From assembly GCF_027474405.1 (NCBI RefSeq), contig NZ_CP114871.1, positions 2,737,001 through 2,801,000 of the forward strand: a stretch of DNA of 64,000 bases. The letters run 5' to 3'. The stretch is from Caulobacter sp. NIBR2454 (lineage in GTDB: Bacteria; Pseudomonadota; Alphaproteobacteria; Caulobacterales; Caulobacteraceae). A program made the position numbers and the translations under genes. Positions 27,511 through 36,317 of the stretch are shown in pieces; position 1 is the first letter of the stretch, and the number at the start of each line of letters is the position of its first letter. The notes below the pieces were generated by a model. The model was not told the DNA's origin. It was given only the letters and a program-made list of their open reading frames with translations, and ran no database searches.

Positions 27511-27943
27511 GCGCCGCCAGGCGTTGGGTGATCAGATCGACGGTGGCCTCGTCGCCTGCTTCTTCCGCCGGCTCGACCGCCGACCGCAGGGTCGCGATCA
27601 GGGTCTCGTTGTCGGCCAGCAGTTCCTTGAGCATGGCTTCCCAGCCGTTCTCGGGATCTCCGTCACGAATGGCCGACAGGTTGCCGAACGCGCCGTAGCC
27701 CATGGGCGCTGCGACAGCCAGGGCGCGCAGGCGCTCGGCGATCAGGTCCAGGGCCGCCCACTCCTCGGTGTACTGGCCCTCCAGCAGGATGTGCAGCGAC
27801 TGGAAATACGGGCCGCGGACGTTCCAGTGATAACCGTGCGTCTTCAGATAGACCGCGTAGCTGTCGGCCAGCACCTTCGACAGCGCCTCGCCGATAGCCT
27901 TGCGTTGAGCGTCGGTGAACCCGGTGTTGATCTTGGCCGGCAT
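27464..27943 (-). CDS. dps: Dps-family DNA-binding ferritin-like protein
   Basis: The 159-residue protein has the Dps four-helix features: residues YLKTHGYHWNVRGPYFQSLH carry the His/His and Asp-type ferroxidase ligands at the dimer interface, followed by EWAALDLIAERLRAL. Dps shells store iron and protect DNA from peroxide. The ATG at 27943 follows GAGGAGA. It is transcribed towards the SleB-like gene, which starts inside its 3' end, and divergently from the hybrid kinase, with a palindrome at 27982-27999 between them. Confidence 0.93.
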   Translation of the reverse strand: MPAKINTGFTDAQRKAIGEALSKVLADSYAVYLKTHGYHWNVRGPYFQSLHILLEGQYTEEWAALDLIAERLRALAVAAPMGYGAFGNLSAIRDGDPENGWEAMLKELLADNETLIATLRSAVEPAEEAGDEATVDLITQRLAAHEKHAWMLRSTLDGK

Positions 27944-27981
27944 GCGTATCTCCTCTGTTGCATCGCTAAGGTATGGTCGTC

Positions 27982-27999
27982 CATCTTGGTGACAAGATG
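27982..27999. promoter_or_regulatory. Inverted repeat in the dps / kinase divergent region
   Basis: Perfect seven-base arms CATCTTG and CAAGATG flank four bases, 39 bases before the dps start. It may be an operator for the dps promoter; the regulator is unknown. Confidence 0.35.
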
Positions 28000-28040
28000 T
28001 AGCAGGGTTCACGACGCGCTGTCGGAGGTACAACGACCGG

Positions 28041-30455
28041 ATGTCGAAGGACGGCGCTCGCAAGCTCAGCTTTAGCCCAGAACGCGTAGCCATGCGCCTG
28101 GCGCCCATAAGATCGCCAGGTTTCATCGGTGGCTTCGCCGTGACGGCCGCCGCGATCGGCGGCGCGGTCCTGCTCTATCTGGCCGTGGCGAATATCTCGA
28201 AGGAGATCAGCCCGACCCAGGCCTTCTTCCCCGCCCTGATCCTGGCGACCCTCTATGGCGGCTGGCGTTGGGGGGCGGTCTGCATCGCGGCGGGCGTCGC
28301 CGTCACCTGGTGGCGGTGGGTCGGAATGAGCGGTGACACGCTCACGCCGCTACGGCAGGGCGCGCTGGTGCTCTATCTGCTGGCCGCGGCGCTCACCGCC
28401 GGGGCGGCGGAGGCTCTGCGCGCCACCATCATCCGCCTGGACGAGGCCAACCGCGCCCGAGCCAAGGCGGAACAGGCCCTGACCGCCAGCGAGGCGCGCT
28501 TCGGCGCGGCCCAGGCCGCCATCGGGCTGGGCGTCTGGGAATGGGATTTGGCGACCGGCGACATCTACTGGTCCCCAGGCTTTCGCCGCAATATCGGCAT
28601 CCCCGTCCAGGAGAAAGCCAGCTTCGAAGGTTTCCTGAGCCATATCGACGCCGAAGATCGGGAGAATGTCCGGACGGTAGTGCTCGAGGCGGCCCAGAGC
28701 GGCGGCGTCTATGAGGTCGAGTATCGGCCGGCCAGATCCGAGAACGCGCCCGAACGCTGGCTGCACAGCCGCGGCGAGATCGTCACCGATCCCGATGGGA
28801 GCCGGCGCCTGATCGGCGTGAACTTCGAGGTGACCGAGCGCCGCGCCGCCGTGGGCGCCCTGCGCGAGAGCGAGGCCCGCTTCCGCGCCCTGGCCGACAG
28901 CGCCCCGGCCCTGATGTGGGTTTCCCGCTTGGGCGGCCGACGCGAGTTCGTCAACCGCGCCTATGTCGAGTTCGCCGCCCTCGACTTTGAAACCGCCCTC
29001 GACCTGGATTGGCGCGACGTCCTGCATCCGGAAGACCTGCCCCGCATCCTCAAGGAGCAGATCGCCGGCGAAACCTCGATGAAGCCCTTCTCGCTGGAAG
29101 CGCGCTACCGCCGCTCGGACGGCGAATGGCGCTGGTTGAAATCCTACAGCCAGCCCCGCTATGGGCCGGGCGGCGAGTTCATCGGCTTCATCGGCATCGG
29201 CTTCGACGTCACCGAGGCCAAGCAGGCCCAGATGGCCCTCGCCCAGGTCAACGTCTCCCTGACCGAGCGCACCGAAGTCGCCTTGGCCGAGCGCGACGCC
29301 GCCCAGGCCGCCCTCATCCAGTCGCAGAAGCTCGAGGCCGTCGGCCAGCTGACCGGCGGGGTGGCGCACGACTTCAACAACCTGCTCACCGTGGTCATCG
29401 GCGCGCTCGACATCGTCCTGAAGAACCCCGAAGACGTCCGTCGCCGTGACCGCCTGCTGGACGCCGCCATGTCGGCCGCCCGTCGGGGCGAGCGCCTGAC
29501 TCAGCAGTTGCTGGCCTTCTCCCGCCGCCAGCCCCTGCGGCCGGAGGTGCTGCACGCCGACGCCTTGATCACCGAGCTGGAGCCCCTGCTCCGCCGCGCC
29601 ATCGGCGACGCCGTCAGCCTGGAGCTGAACCTCGCGGCTGAGGCCTGCGCCGCCCGCATCGACGCCAGCCAGTTCGAGGCCGCTCTGCTGAACATGGCCG
29701 TCAACGCCCGCGACGCGGCGCCCAGCGGTCACATCGTCATCGGCACCGAATGCATCGACGCCCCGCCGACAAGCGACCTTCCGGACGGCAAGTATCTGAA
29801 GGTCTATGTCCGTGACGATGGCGAGGGCATGGATTCCGAAACCGCCGCCAGGGTGTTCGAGCCGTTCTTCACCACCAAGCCCGTAGGCAAGGGCACCGGC
29901 CTCGGCCTCAGCCAGGTCTATGGCTTCGCCAAGCAAAGCGACGGCGCGGCCCTGATCGACAGCGTGCCCGGACAAGGCGCCACCGTCTCGCTGCTGCTGC
30001 CCGTGGTTTCCGATCCCGTCGACAAGCCCGAGACGCCGCCCGCCCCGGAGGCGCCGCCCGTCAGCACCAGCATCACGATCCTGCTGGTCGAGGACGACGA
30101 GGATGTGGGCGAGTTGGTCGAGACCATGCTCATGGAACTGGGCCACCGGGTCCTTCGCGCCGATCAAGTGGAAGCCGCCCTCAAGATCGCGGGCTCTGAT
30201 CCCAGCATCGGCTTGGTCCTGACGGACGTCATCATGCCAGGCGGATCGAGCGGCGTTGATCTGGCCAAGGCCCTGGCCCGCTTGCGGCCCGGCTTGCCGG
30301 TCATGCTGTCGTCGGGCTACACCGGCGAGGAACTGGCCCTGGCCGAAGCCGCGCCCTGGCCCCTGCTGCGCAAGCCCTTCACCCTGGATGGCCTGGCGGT
30401 CGCCATCGCCCACGCCATCGAACAGCCCGCCGCGATCGCCAAGGCTCCGGCCTAG
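28041..30455 (+). CDS. Membrane-bound hybrid sensor histidine kinase with two PAS domains
   Basis: The 804-residue protein has several N-terminal membrane segments (about residues 27-50, 57-90, 105-125; resembling DUF4118), two PAS domains (about 145-270 and 275-395), a coiled-coil, then the HisKA H-box GGVAHDFNNLLT with His443, and the ATPase motifs NARDAAPSG, DDGEGMD and GKGTGLGLSQVYGF. A C-terminal receiver domain (about 685-795) has the acidic cluster VEDDED and the phospho-acceptor Asp729 in LTDVIMPGG. It senses a cytoplasmic or membrane cue and signals by phosphorelay. No partner regulator is adjacent. Confidence 0.93.
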   Translation: MSKDGARKLSFSPERVAMRLAPIRSPGFIGGFAVTAAAIGGAVLLYLAVANISKEISPTQAFFPALILATLYGGWRWGAVCIAAGVAVTWWRWVGMSGDTLTPLRQGALVLYLLAAALTAGAAEALRATIIRLDEANRARAKAEQALTASEARFGAAQAAIGLGVWEWDLATGDIYWSPGFRRNIGIPVQEKASFEGFLSHIDAEDRENVRTVVLEAAQSGGVYEVEYRPARSENAPERWLHSRGEIVTDPDGSRRLIGVNFEVTERRAAVGALRESEARFRALADSAPALMWVSRLGGRREFVNRAYVEFAALDFETALDLDWRDVLHPEDLPRILKEQIAGETSMKPFSLEARYRRSDGEWRWLKSYSQPRYGPGGEFIGFIGIGFDVTEAKQAQMALAQVNVSLTERTEVALAERDAAQAALIQSQKLEAVGQLTGGVAHDFNNLLTVVIGALDIVLKNPEDVRRRDRLLDAAMSAARRGERLTQQLLAFSRRQPLRPEVLHADALITELEPLLRRAIGDAVSLELNLAAEACAARIDASQFEAALLNMAVNARDAAPSGHIVIGTECIDAPPTSDLPDGKYLKVYVRDDGEGMDSETAARVFEPFFTTKPVGKGTGLGLSQVYGFAKQSDGAALIDSVPGQGATVSLLLPVVSDPVDKPETPPAPEAPPVSTSITILLVEDDEDVGELVETMLMELGHRVLRADQVEAALKIAGSDPSIGLVLTDVIMPGGSSGVDLAKALARLRPGLPVMLSSGYTGEELALAEAAPWPLLRKPFTLDGLAVAIAHAIEQPAAIAKAPA

Positions 30456-30518
30456 CCACTGCAAGCTTTTTCGCCATGCCCCTTTCCGTTGCCCCGTTTG
30501 AGGTCTATATGTCTTAAG

Positions 30519-30547
30519 CGACTTTTGCTCACTTTCAGCATAAGTCG
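30519..30547. promoter_or_regulatory. Upstream inverted repeat before nadA, site 1
   Basis: Arms CGACTTTTGCT and AGCATAAGTCG (one mismatch) flank seven bases. Its core TGCTCA-TTT-CAGCATAAG is very like the site at 30591-30607, so it may be the second operator of the nad operon. Confidence 0.4.
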
Positions 30548-30549
30548 GG

Positions 30550-30578
30550 CGCCGGCGCTCTTCGGCCCGGCGTTTTTT
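30550..30578 (+). terminator. Intrinsic terminator between the kinase and nadA
   Basis: A stem of CGCCGG (30550-30555) and CCGGCG (30567-30572) is followed by six T residues. It may end the kinase mRNA, or act as an attenuator if the nadA promoter is upstream of it. Confidence 0.7.
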
Positions 30579-30590
30579 CAGGCTCCACTA

Positions 30591-30607
30591 ATGCTCATTT
30601 TGAGCAT
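30591..30607. promoter_or_regulatory. Operator-like perfect palindrome before nadA, site 2
   Basis: ATGCTCA, TTT, TGAGCAT forms a perfect 17-bp palindrome ending directly at the AAGGAGG ribosome site of nadA. Occupation would block transcription or translation start. A NAD-responsive repressor such as NadQ, known to control NAD synthesis genes in Alphaproteobacteria, is a candidate, but I cannot confirm its motif here. Confidence 0.55.
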
Positions 30608-30619
30608 AAGGAGGATTGA

Positions 30620-31705
30620 GTGGCTGACGGTTCCGCCCATCTGGTCTTCACCCCCGAGGTCGAGGCCCTCACCGCTCCCCTATGGGAGAAGGTGAAAGCT
30701 CATGTCAGCCCGCTGGAGTGGCGGCTGCACGCGCCTCTGATCGCCGAGATCAACCGGCTAAAGCGCGAGAAGAACGCCGCCATCCTCGCTCACAATTACA
30801 TGACCCCCGAGATCTTCCACGGTGTCGGCGACTTCGTGGGCGACAGCCTGGCCCTGGCTAAGGAAGCGGCCAAGTCGGACGCGGCCATCATCATCCAGGC
30901 CGGCGTTCACTTCATGGCCGAGACCTCAAAGGTCCTGGCGCCCGAGAAAAAGGTGCTGATCCCCAGCCTCGACGCGGGCTGCTCCCTCGCCTCCTCGATC
31001 ACCGGCGCCGATGTGGCCCTGATCAAGCAGCGCTATCCCGGCGTCCCGGTGGTCACCTATGTGAACACCACCGCCGACGTGAAAGCCGAGACCGACATCT
31101 GCTGCACCAGCGCCAACGCCGTGCAGGTCGTGGAATGGGCGGCAAAGGAGTGGGGAACCGACCGTGTCATCCTGATCCCCGATGAGTTCCTGGCCCGCAA
31201 CGTCGCCCGCCAGACCGACGTGAAGATCATCGCTTGGGCCGGCCGTTGCGAGGTTCATGAGCGCTTCACCGCCGCCGACATCCTGGAGATCAAGGCCGCC
31301 TATCCGAACGCCGAGGTCTTGGCCCACCCCGAATGCCCGGCCGAAGTGCTGGAGGTGTCGGACTTCGCCGGCTCCACCGCCGCCATGAACGACTATGTGG
31401 TCAGCCGTAAGCCCAAGCAGGTGGTGCTGATCACTGAATGCTCCATGGCCGACAACGTCGCCGCCGATGCGCCGGACACCGAGTTCGTCCGGCCCTGCAA
31501 CCTGTGCCCACACATGAAGCGCATCAGCCTGGAGAACATCTACGACGCCCTGGTCAACGAGCGCTTTGAGGTGACGGTGGACCCCGCCATCGCTGACCGC
31601 GCCCGCCTGGCCGTACAGCGGATGATCGACCTGCCGCCTCCCGCCCAGCCGGCCCGCTACGACCTGGTCAAGGCCCGCCACCACGTGGACGTGGAGCTGA
31701 TCTAG
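30620..31705 (+). CDS. nadA: Quinolinate synthase A
   Basis: The 361-residue protein starts at GTG with AAGGAGG five bases upstream. Family motifs include [53 protein letters not shown] and the C-terminal CNLCPHMKR; the Cys residues of DAGC, DICC and CNLC supply the 4Fe-4S cluster. It condenses iminoaspartate with dihydroxyacetone phosphate to quinolinate. It is the first gene of nadA-nadB-nadC; nadB starts 24 bases after its stop. Confidence 0.97.
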   Translation: MADGSAHLVFTPEVEALTAPLWEKVKAHVSPLEWRLHAPLIAEINRLKREKNAAILAHNYMTPEIFHGVGDFVGDSLALAKEAAKSDAAIIIQAGVHFMAETSKVLAPEKKVLIPSLDAGCSLASSITGADVALIKQRYPGVPVVTYVNTTADVKAETDICCTSANAVQVVEWAAKEWGTDRVILIPDEFLARNVARQTDVKIIAWAGRCEVHERFTAADILEIKAAYPNAEVLAHPECPAEVLEVSDFAGSTAAMNDYVVSRKPKQVVLITECSMADNVAADAPDTEFVRPCNLCPHMKRISLENIYDALVNERFEVTVDPAIADRARLAVQRMIDLPPPAQPARYDLVKARHHVDVELI

Positions 31706-31729
31706 CTCCTGCTTTGGATGGAGGTCCCC

Positions 31730-33241
31730 ATGGACCGCATCACGATCGATGGCCCGCTCATCCTGGGCGCGGGACTGGCCGGCCTCACCGCCGCGCTTTC
31801 GGCCGCGCCGCGCCAGGCGCTGGTGCTTAGCGCCGCGCGCTTGAACGAAGGCTGCTCCTCGGCCTGGGCGCAGGGGGGCATGGCCGCCGCCCTGGCCGGC
31901 GACGACACGCCGGAGCTGCACGCCGCCGACACCATGGCCGCAGGCGCGGGCCTTTGCGACCCCGCCGCCGTGACCCTGCTGACGCGCGAGGGGCCGGACG
32001 CCGTCCGCCGCCTGGCCAATCTCGGCGCGCCCTTCGACCGCACCGCCGACGGCGGCTTCGCCCAGAGCCTGGAGGCCGCCCACGGTCGCGCCCGCGTCGC
32101 GCGGGTCGGCGGCGACGGCGCCGGCCGCGCCATCATGGCTTCGGTGATCGCCGCCGCCCAGGCCGCGCCCCACATCGAAATCCGCGAGAACGCCCGCGCC
32201 GTCGCCCTGCTGCAGGACGCGACCGGACGGGTGCGCGGCGCCCTGGTCGAACAGGCCGGAGCCCTGATCGAAATCCGCGCCGCCGCGGTCATCCTCGCGA
32301 CCGGCGGTCTCGGCGGCCTCTATGCCGTGACCACCAACCCGCGCGCCGTCCGTGGCGAGGGTCTGGGGCTCGCGGCCCTGGCCGGCGCCCGCATCGCTGA
32401 CCCCGAGTTCGTGCAATTCCACCCGACGGCCATCGACATCGGCGCCGATCCCGCTCCCCTGGCCACCGAGGCGCTGCGCGGCGAAGGCGCCTTCCTGGTC
32501 GATGTGTTCGGCGAGCCCTTCATGGCCCGCTACGACGCCCGTGGCGACCTGGCTCCCCGCGACGTGGTCGCCCGCGCCCTGCACGCCGAACGCGCCGCCG
32601 GCCGCATGACATTCCTCAACGCCATCGAGGCTGTGGGGCCGAACTTCCCGCACGAATTCCCGGCGGTGTTCGAGGCCTGCCGCGCCGGCGGCATCGACCC
32701 GCGCCGCGAGCTGATCCCTGTCGCCCCGGCCGCCCACTACCACATGGGCGGCGTCTGGACCGACCTGGACGGCCGCACGTCGCTGCCCGGCCTGTTCGCG
32801 GCGGGCGAGGCGGCCTGCACGGGCGTTCATGGCGCCAACCGCCTGGCCTCCAACTCCCTGCTGGAAGCCGCCGTGTTCGGCGCGCGGGCGGGTCAGGCCG
32901 CGCGGGACCAGGCCATGGCCACGATGGAGATACTGCCCGCTTCCGTTACACCTGACCTGCCCGCTGACGCCCTCAACACCCTACGCGCCGCCATGACCCG
33001 CGACGCCGGCGTGGTCCGCGACGCGGCGGGCCTCACCCGCCTGACCGGCCTCATCGACGAGATGGAACGCTCCCAAGGCCTGTCGCCGTCCCTGGCCGCC
33101 GCCAAGCTGGTCGCCACCGCCGCCCTCGACCGCCGCGAAAGCCGGGGCGGCCACTACCGCGCAGACTTCCCGCAAACCGACGCCGCGCGCCGCACCTTCA
33201 TCGAAGGCCTCGACGCCCGCAGCCTGATCGCCGCCGAATGA
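31730..33241 (+). CDS. nadB: L-aspartate oxidase
   Basis: The 503-residue flavoprotein has the FAD motif LILGAGLAGLTAALSA, the substrate/flavin segment NEGCSSAWAQGGMAAAL, ILATGGLGGLYAVTTNP, EFVQFHPTAIDI and the GVHGANRLASNSLLEAAVFG segment of the succinate dehydrogenase/NadB family. It oxidises aspartate to iminoaspartate for NadA. I start at the ATG at 31730 because GGAGG lies five bases before it; an ATG at 31718 adds four residues. Its stop overlaps the nadC start by four bases (ATGA). Confidence 0.96.
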   Translation: MDRITIDGPLILGAGLAGLTAALSAAPRQALVLSAARLNEGCSSAWAQGGMAAALAGDDTPELHAADTMAAGAGLCDPAAVTLLTREGPDAVRRLANLGAPFDRTADGGFAQSLEAAHGRARVARVGGDGAGRAIMASVIAAAQAAPHIEIRENARAVALLQDATGRVRGALVEQAGALIEIRAAAVILATGGLGGLYAVTTNPRAVRGEGLGLAALAGARIADPEFVQFHPTAIDIGADPAPLATEALRGEGAFLVDVFGEPFMARYDARGDLAPRDVVARALHAERAAGRMTFLNAIEAVGPNFPHEFPAVFEACRAGGIDPRRELIPVAPAAHYHMGGVWTDLDGRTSLPGLFAAGEAACTGVHGANRLASNSLLEAAVFGARAGQAARDQAMATMEILPASVTPDLPADALNTLRAAMTRDAGVVRDAAGLTRLTGLIDEMERSQGLSPSLAAAKLVATAALDRRESRGGHYRADFPQTDAARRTFIEGLDARSLIAAE

Positions 33242-34080
33242 TCGCCCCGCTTCCCGATGTCCTGATCGAACCTATCGTCCGCGCCGCCTTGGCCGAGGAC
33301 CTGGGCCGGGCGGGCGACGTCACCGCCATGGCGACCATCGACGCCGACGCCCGCCTGTCGGCCACCTTCGGCCTGCGCAAGGACGGCCATATCGCCGGCC
33401 TGGCCTGCGCGCGCCTCGCCGTCCTGGCCATGGACCCGACGGCGACCTTCGAGGCGCTGGTCGAGGACGGGACCGCCGCCAAGGCCGGCGCTGTCCTTGC
33501 CCGGGTCGAGTCCAACGCCCGCGCCCTGCTGTCGGCCGAGCGCACGGCTCTGAACCTGCTATGCCGGCTGTCCGGCGTCGCCACCCTGACCTCAGCCTAT
33601 GTGGCGGCTGTCGAAGGGACGAAAGCCCGCATCGTCGACACCCGCAAGACAACGCCGGGCCTGCGCGCGCTGGAGAAGTACGCCGTTCGCTGCGGCGGCG
33701 GCGTCAACCACCGCTTCGGCCTGGATGACGCCATCCTGATCAAGGACAACCACGTGGCCGCCTGCGGCTCGGTGGGCGAGGCCGTCCGCCGCGCCCGTGC
33801 GTTCGCCGGCCACCTGATGAAGGTGGAAGTCGAGATCGACCGCCTGGATCAGCTGGAGGACGCCTTGGCCCACGGCCCGGACGTGGTCATGCTCGACAAC
33901 TTCACCCTGGATGACCTACGCGCCGCTGTGTCCCAGGCTAAGGGTCGCGCGGTGCTTGAAGCGTCCGGCGGCGTGAACCTCTCCACCGTCCGCGCCATCG
34001 CGGAAACGGGAGTGGATGTGATCAGCGTCGGCGCCCTCACCCACTCGGCGCCGGTCCTGGATATCGGACTGGACGCTTAG
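33238..34080 (+). CDS. nadC: Nicotinate-nucleotide pyrophosphorylase (carboxylating)
   Basis: The 280-residue protein contains SAERTALNLLCRLSGVAT, RIVDTRKTTPGLRALEKYAV, GGVNHRFGLDDAILIKDNH and the late VLEASGGVNLSTVRAIAETGVD with PRPP-binding character, all typical of NadC. It turns quinolinate and PRPP into nicotinate mononucleotide, completing de novo synthesis from aspartate with NadA and NadB. Translation is coupled to nadB. A pair of REP-like repeats follows the stop. Confidence 0.97.
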   Translation: MIAPLPDVLIEPIVRAALAEDLGRAGDVTAMATIDADARLSATFGLRKDGHIAGLACARLAVLAMDPTATFEALVEDGTAAKAGAVLARVESNARALLSAERTALNLLCRLSGVATLTSAYVAAVEGTKARIVDTRKTTPGLRALEKYAVRCGGGVNHRFGLDDAILIKDNHVAACGSVGEAVRRARAFAGHLMKVEVEIDRLDQLEDALAHGPDVVMLDNFTLDDLRAAVSQAKGRAVLEASGGVNLSTVRAIAETGVDVISVGALTHSAPVLDIGLDA

Positions 34081-34092
34081 CGCATTGCGTCA

Positions 34093-34186
34093 TTCGAGAC
34101 GGCCTTCGGCCTCCTCAGGATGACGGATTCCGTAGAGCAACAACTTCGTCATGCTGAGGAGCGCGCAGCGCGTCTCGAAGCACGCA
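34093..34186. repeat. Inverted pair of REP-like repeats after nadC
   Basis: Two copies of a roughly 40-base unit face each other: 34093-34130 (minus orientation) and 34145-34186 (plus orientation). Each reads CGTCAT-C/G-CTGAGGAG, a short GC-rich hairpin, then GTCTCGAAG. A third copy is at 50336-50386. The pair fills most of the gap between nadC and the acyltransferase gene. Confidence 0.75.
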
Positions 34187-34217
34187 TTTCGTCCGCGGCA
34201 GAACGAAGTGACAGCGC

Positions 34218-35354
34218 CTAGATTGGCGTGGTCTCCGCCACCTTCGGCTTGCCCCTCAACCACGGCGCCAGCCAGTCCTGAAGCGGTTGATCCACATACT
34301 TGTGGAACAGCCACGCCACGCCCATCGCCGCCGGGAAGGCCAGCCACCACAGCGCCCACTGCACGCCCAGCCATATCGGCACCGCCCGTACCGCCGCATG
34401 CTGGGCGGTGAACCACAGGAACCCGGTGAAGGTGTGGGTGATGAACAGCGCGAAGGAGAGCTTCGCCGCCTCCTCGATGATCTTGGACGGCTTGCTAACC
34501 GGCAGGCGGCCGGCGCCCAGCACGATGGCGGCGATGCACAGGATCGACGGGAAGTCGAAGCGGCCGAACATCTGCAGCACCACCAGCACCGCCACCCCGC
34601 CCCACAACAGGGCCCGGGCTACGGGTATGGATGGCCAGCCCAGCTCCACCGCCCGCGCCAGGCAGGCGCCCAGGGCGAAAAGCGGCGCCGCGCGGAACAG
34701 GCCGTCATTGAACGGCAGGTCATAGAGCGGCCGATCGAACAGCTTCCAGGACAGGGCCGCGAACGCCAGCACGCCGGCGATCCCGATGGCGGGCAGCAGG
34801 AACGCCCACCGCACGCTGGCCACGCCCCGCCACAGGAACGGGAAGGCCGCGTAACAGACGATCAGCGCCGACAGCGACCAGCTCGGCAGGTTCCAGCCGT
34901 CGCCGCCCTCGAACACATGCCAGGCGTGGATGAGCAGGGCCTGCAGCGGCAGGTCGCTCCACACGAACCGCGTCGGGCTGTGCGCGTCGGTGCCGGTCAA
35001 GTTGAACAGCGCCACCGCCGCGGCGAAGACGCCCAGGACGATCAGATGCGCAGGCCACACCCGCATGACCCGGCGAAGCAGGAAACGAAGCGCCGTCACG
35101 CGCCCGGCCAGGACCTGCGGTCCATAGGCCCGCCCCAGGACGTAGCCGGACAGCAGCAGGAAGAAATCGGTGGCCAGAAAGCCCCGCGCGAAGACCGGAT
35201 GCACCCGCCAAAGCTTCCACGGTCCCTCGGACCCGAAGTGGTAGAGCACGATCAGCAAGGCGGCGAGAAAACGCAGGGCGTCCAGCGCGCCGCCGCGAAC
35301 GGCGGGGGAGACCTTGGGGGCGCTGGCGACGGACGCGTTCACGGCGCCGTCCAT
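34218..35354 (-). CDS. Acyltransferase 3 (OafA/YrhL-like) membrane protein
   Basis: The product of about 378 residues has roughly ten membrane segments. Near its N-terminus it has ALDALRFLAALLIVLYHFGSEG, with the family His in LYHF, and RGFLATDFFLLLSGYVLGRAY, with the FF-LSG signature. These proteins move acyl groups, often acetyl, onto extracellular sugars. The start is uncertain: ATG at 35354 or GTG at 35393, neither with a good ribosome site. It is divergent from the small stress-type gene at 35492. Confidence 0.87.
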   Translation of the reverse strand: MDGAVNASVASAPKVSPAVRGGALDALRFLAALLIVLYHFGSEGPWKLWRVHPVFARGFLATDFFLLLSGYVLGRAYGPQVLAGRVTALRFLLRRVMRVWPAHLIVLGVFAAAVALFNLTGTDAHSPTRFVWSDLPLQALLIHAWHVFEGGDGWNLPSWSLSALIVCYAAFPFLWRGVASVRWAFLLPAIGIAGVLAFAALSWKLFDRPLYDLPFNDGLFRAAPLFALGACLARAVELGWPSIPVARALLWGGVAVLVVLQMFGRFDFPSILCIAAIVLGAGRLPVSKPSKIIEEAAKLSFALFITHTFTGFLWFTAQHAAVRAVPIWLGVQWALWWLAFPAAMGVAWLFHKYVDQPLQDWLAPWLRGKPKVAETTPI

Positions 35355-35438
35355 GGCACAGGTCGCGCGGCGGCGAAACAGGCGAGACGTCACGCTCGGT
35401 CGAGTGTGGCGGATTTGGAACGACCAGACTTGGCCTTA

Positions 35439-35464
35439 GGAACGGGCCCGCGACCCCATGGGTT
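35439..35464 (+). promoter_or_regulatory. Candidate EcfG/SigT general-stress promoter
   Basis: GGAAC (35439-35443), 17 bases, then GGTT (35461-35464) match the alphaproteobacterial general-stress sigma consensus. It lies 27 bases before the start of the small gene at 35492. Confidence 0.55.
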
Positions 35465-35491
35465 ATCTCTCCCAGCAGAAGGAGAGGCCAA

Positions 35492-35680
35492 ATGTCCAAG
35501 CAGCCCCCCATTCCCCCCGAACAACGCAGCGCGACCGGCGGCGACGAGGCGAAACTGCGTGACGCCAAGGCGCCGCACGACAGCGCCGCTGAGCGGAGCG
35601 GGATCAACCCCGACCAGCAGGGCCAGACGGCGAACACCCGCCAGAACACCACGCCCCATCTCAGCACTCAGGATCGTTGA
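35492..35680 (+). CDS. Small hydrophilic protein of unknown function (62 residues)
   Basis: The ATG is preceded by AAGGAGAGG. The product is polar and rich in Pro, Gln, Asn, Asp and Thr with almost no hydrophobic core, so it is likely disordered. It sits behind a general-stress-type promoter and directly before a second protein of the same character, two bases downstream. Such small disordered proteins are common in stress regulons; the function is unknown. Confidence 0.65.
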   Translation: MSKQPPIPPEQRSATGGDEAKLRDAKAPHDSAAERSGINPDQQGQTANTRQNTTPHLSTQDR

Positions 35681-35682
35681 CC

Positions 35683-35913
35683 ATGCCGGACAAGCACCCC
35701 AACACCGAACGCTGGGGCGGGCCCGGCGCCAGTCACGAAAACGCCGACCGGCCGCAGCCGCCCAAGGTCGATCCTCGCGCTCCCGGCGAGCCGACCAACA
35801 CGCGCCACAGCCATGTCTCCGGAGGCGGCGGCGAGCGCGATATCCACCATGCGCGAAATGCTCACGCAAAGAGCGATTTCGAGGCGAATTCTACTCAGAG
35901 AGCCAAGCCCTAG
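35683..35913 (+). CDS. Small hydrophilic protein of unknown function (76 residues)
   Basis: It begins two bases after the previous gene (an in-frame TTG lies at 35677). The product is rich in His, Asn, Pro and Gly, contains the segment RHSHVSGGGGERDIHHARNAH, and has no signal peptide or membrane segment. It probably shares the mRNA and stress control of the gene at 35492. I do not recognise a family. Confidence 0.6.
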   Translation: MPDKHPNTERWGGPGASHENADRPQPPKVDPRAPGEPTNTRHSHVSGGGGERDIHHARNAHAKSDFEANSTQRAKP

Positions 35914-35953
35914 AAGGGATTGCGCGATTTTCCACTTTTAAAGCGCCGCCGTA

Positions 35954-35978
35954 GGAACCCCTCGGCGGCGCGCTCGTT
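35954..35978 (+). promoter_or_regulatory. Candidate EcfG/SigT general-stress promoter overlapping a hairpin
   Basis: GGAAC (35954-35958), 16 bases, then CGTT (35975-35978). The -35 element sits in the loop of a perfect nine-base hairpin (35943-35951 with 35963-35971) that may end the preceding operon. The gene at 35988 starts only about ten bases after the -10 element, so its mRNA would have almost no leader. Confidence 0.5.
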
Positions 35979-35987
35979 TGGGGCGGC

Positions 35988-36251
35988 ATGACTGAGATCA
36001 TGCTCGACGCGGGGGCGCGGCTTGAGCAGCCATTTCACACCGGAGTCGCCTCGACTCCGCGATCACGCAGACCTTTCCGAATTGAGCGGGACACGAGCTC
36101 GGCCCTCATGGGTCTGTCCGTTGTGTTCGCTGGCACGGTCTGGGTCCTGGTGACGATGTTCACCGCCCCTCCGCCCGCCTCCGAGCGCGAGCGACTGGCG
36201 GCCGAGGCCGCCCGGACCGAGGTCGCGAGTTACGTCTCGACCGGCCAATAG
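35988..36251 (+). CDS. Small single-span membrane protein (87 residues)
   Basis: The product has a polar N-terminal part, one membrane segment (ALMGLSVVFAGTVWVLVTMF, about residues 39-58) and a charged tail rich in Ala, Glu and Arg. A general-stress-type promoter lies just upstream. I do not recognise a family; it may be an envelope stress protein. Confidence 0.6.
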   Translation: MTEIMLDAGARLEQPFHTGVASTPRSRRPFRIERDTSSALMGLSVVFAGTVWVLVTMFTAPPPASERERLAAEAARTEVASYVSTGQ

Positions 36252-36277
36252 CCGCTTGAAGCACGGGGTCGGACAGC

Positions 36278-36306
36278 CCATCTGACACTGCAACAGTATC
36301 AGATGG
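36278..36306. promoter_or_regulatory. 29-bp near-perfect palindrome before the dioxygenase gene
   Basis: Arms CCATCTGACACTG and CAGTATCAGATGG (12 of 13 match) flank CAA. It ends 11 bases before the chosen start (36318), and covers another in-frame ATG at 36303. It looks like an operator for a TetR- or MarR-like repressor; no such gene is adjacent. Confidence 0.5.
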
Positions 36307-36317
36307 ATCGCCTACCC

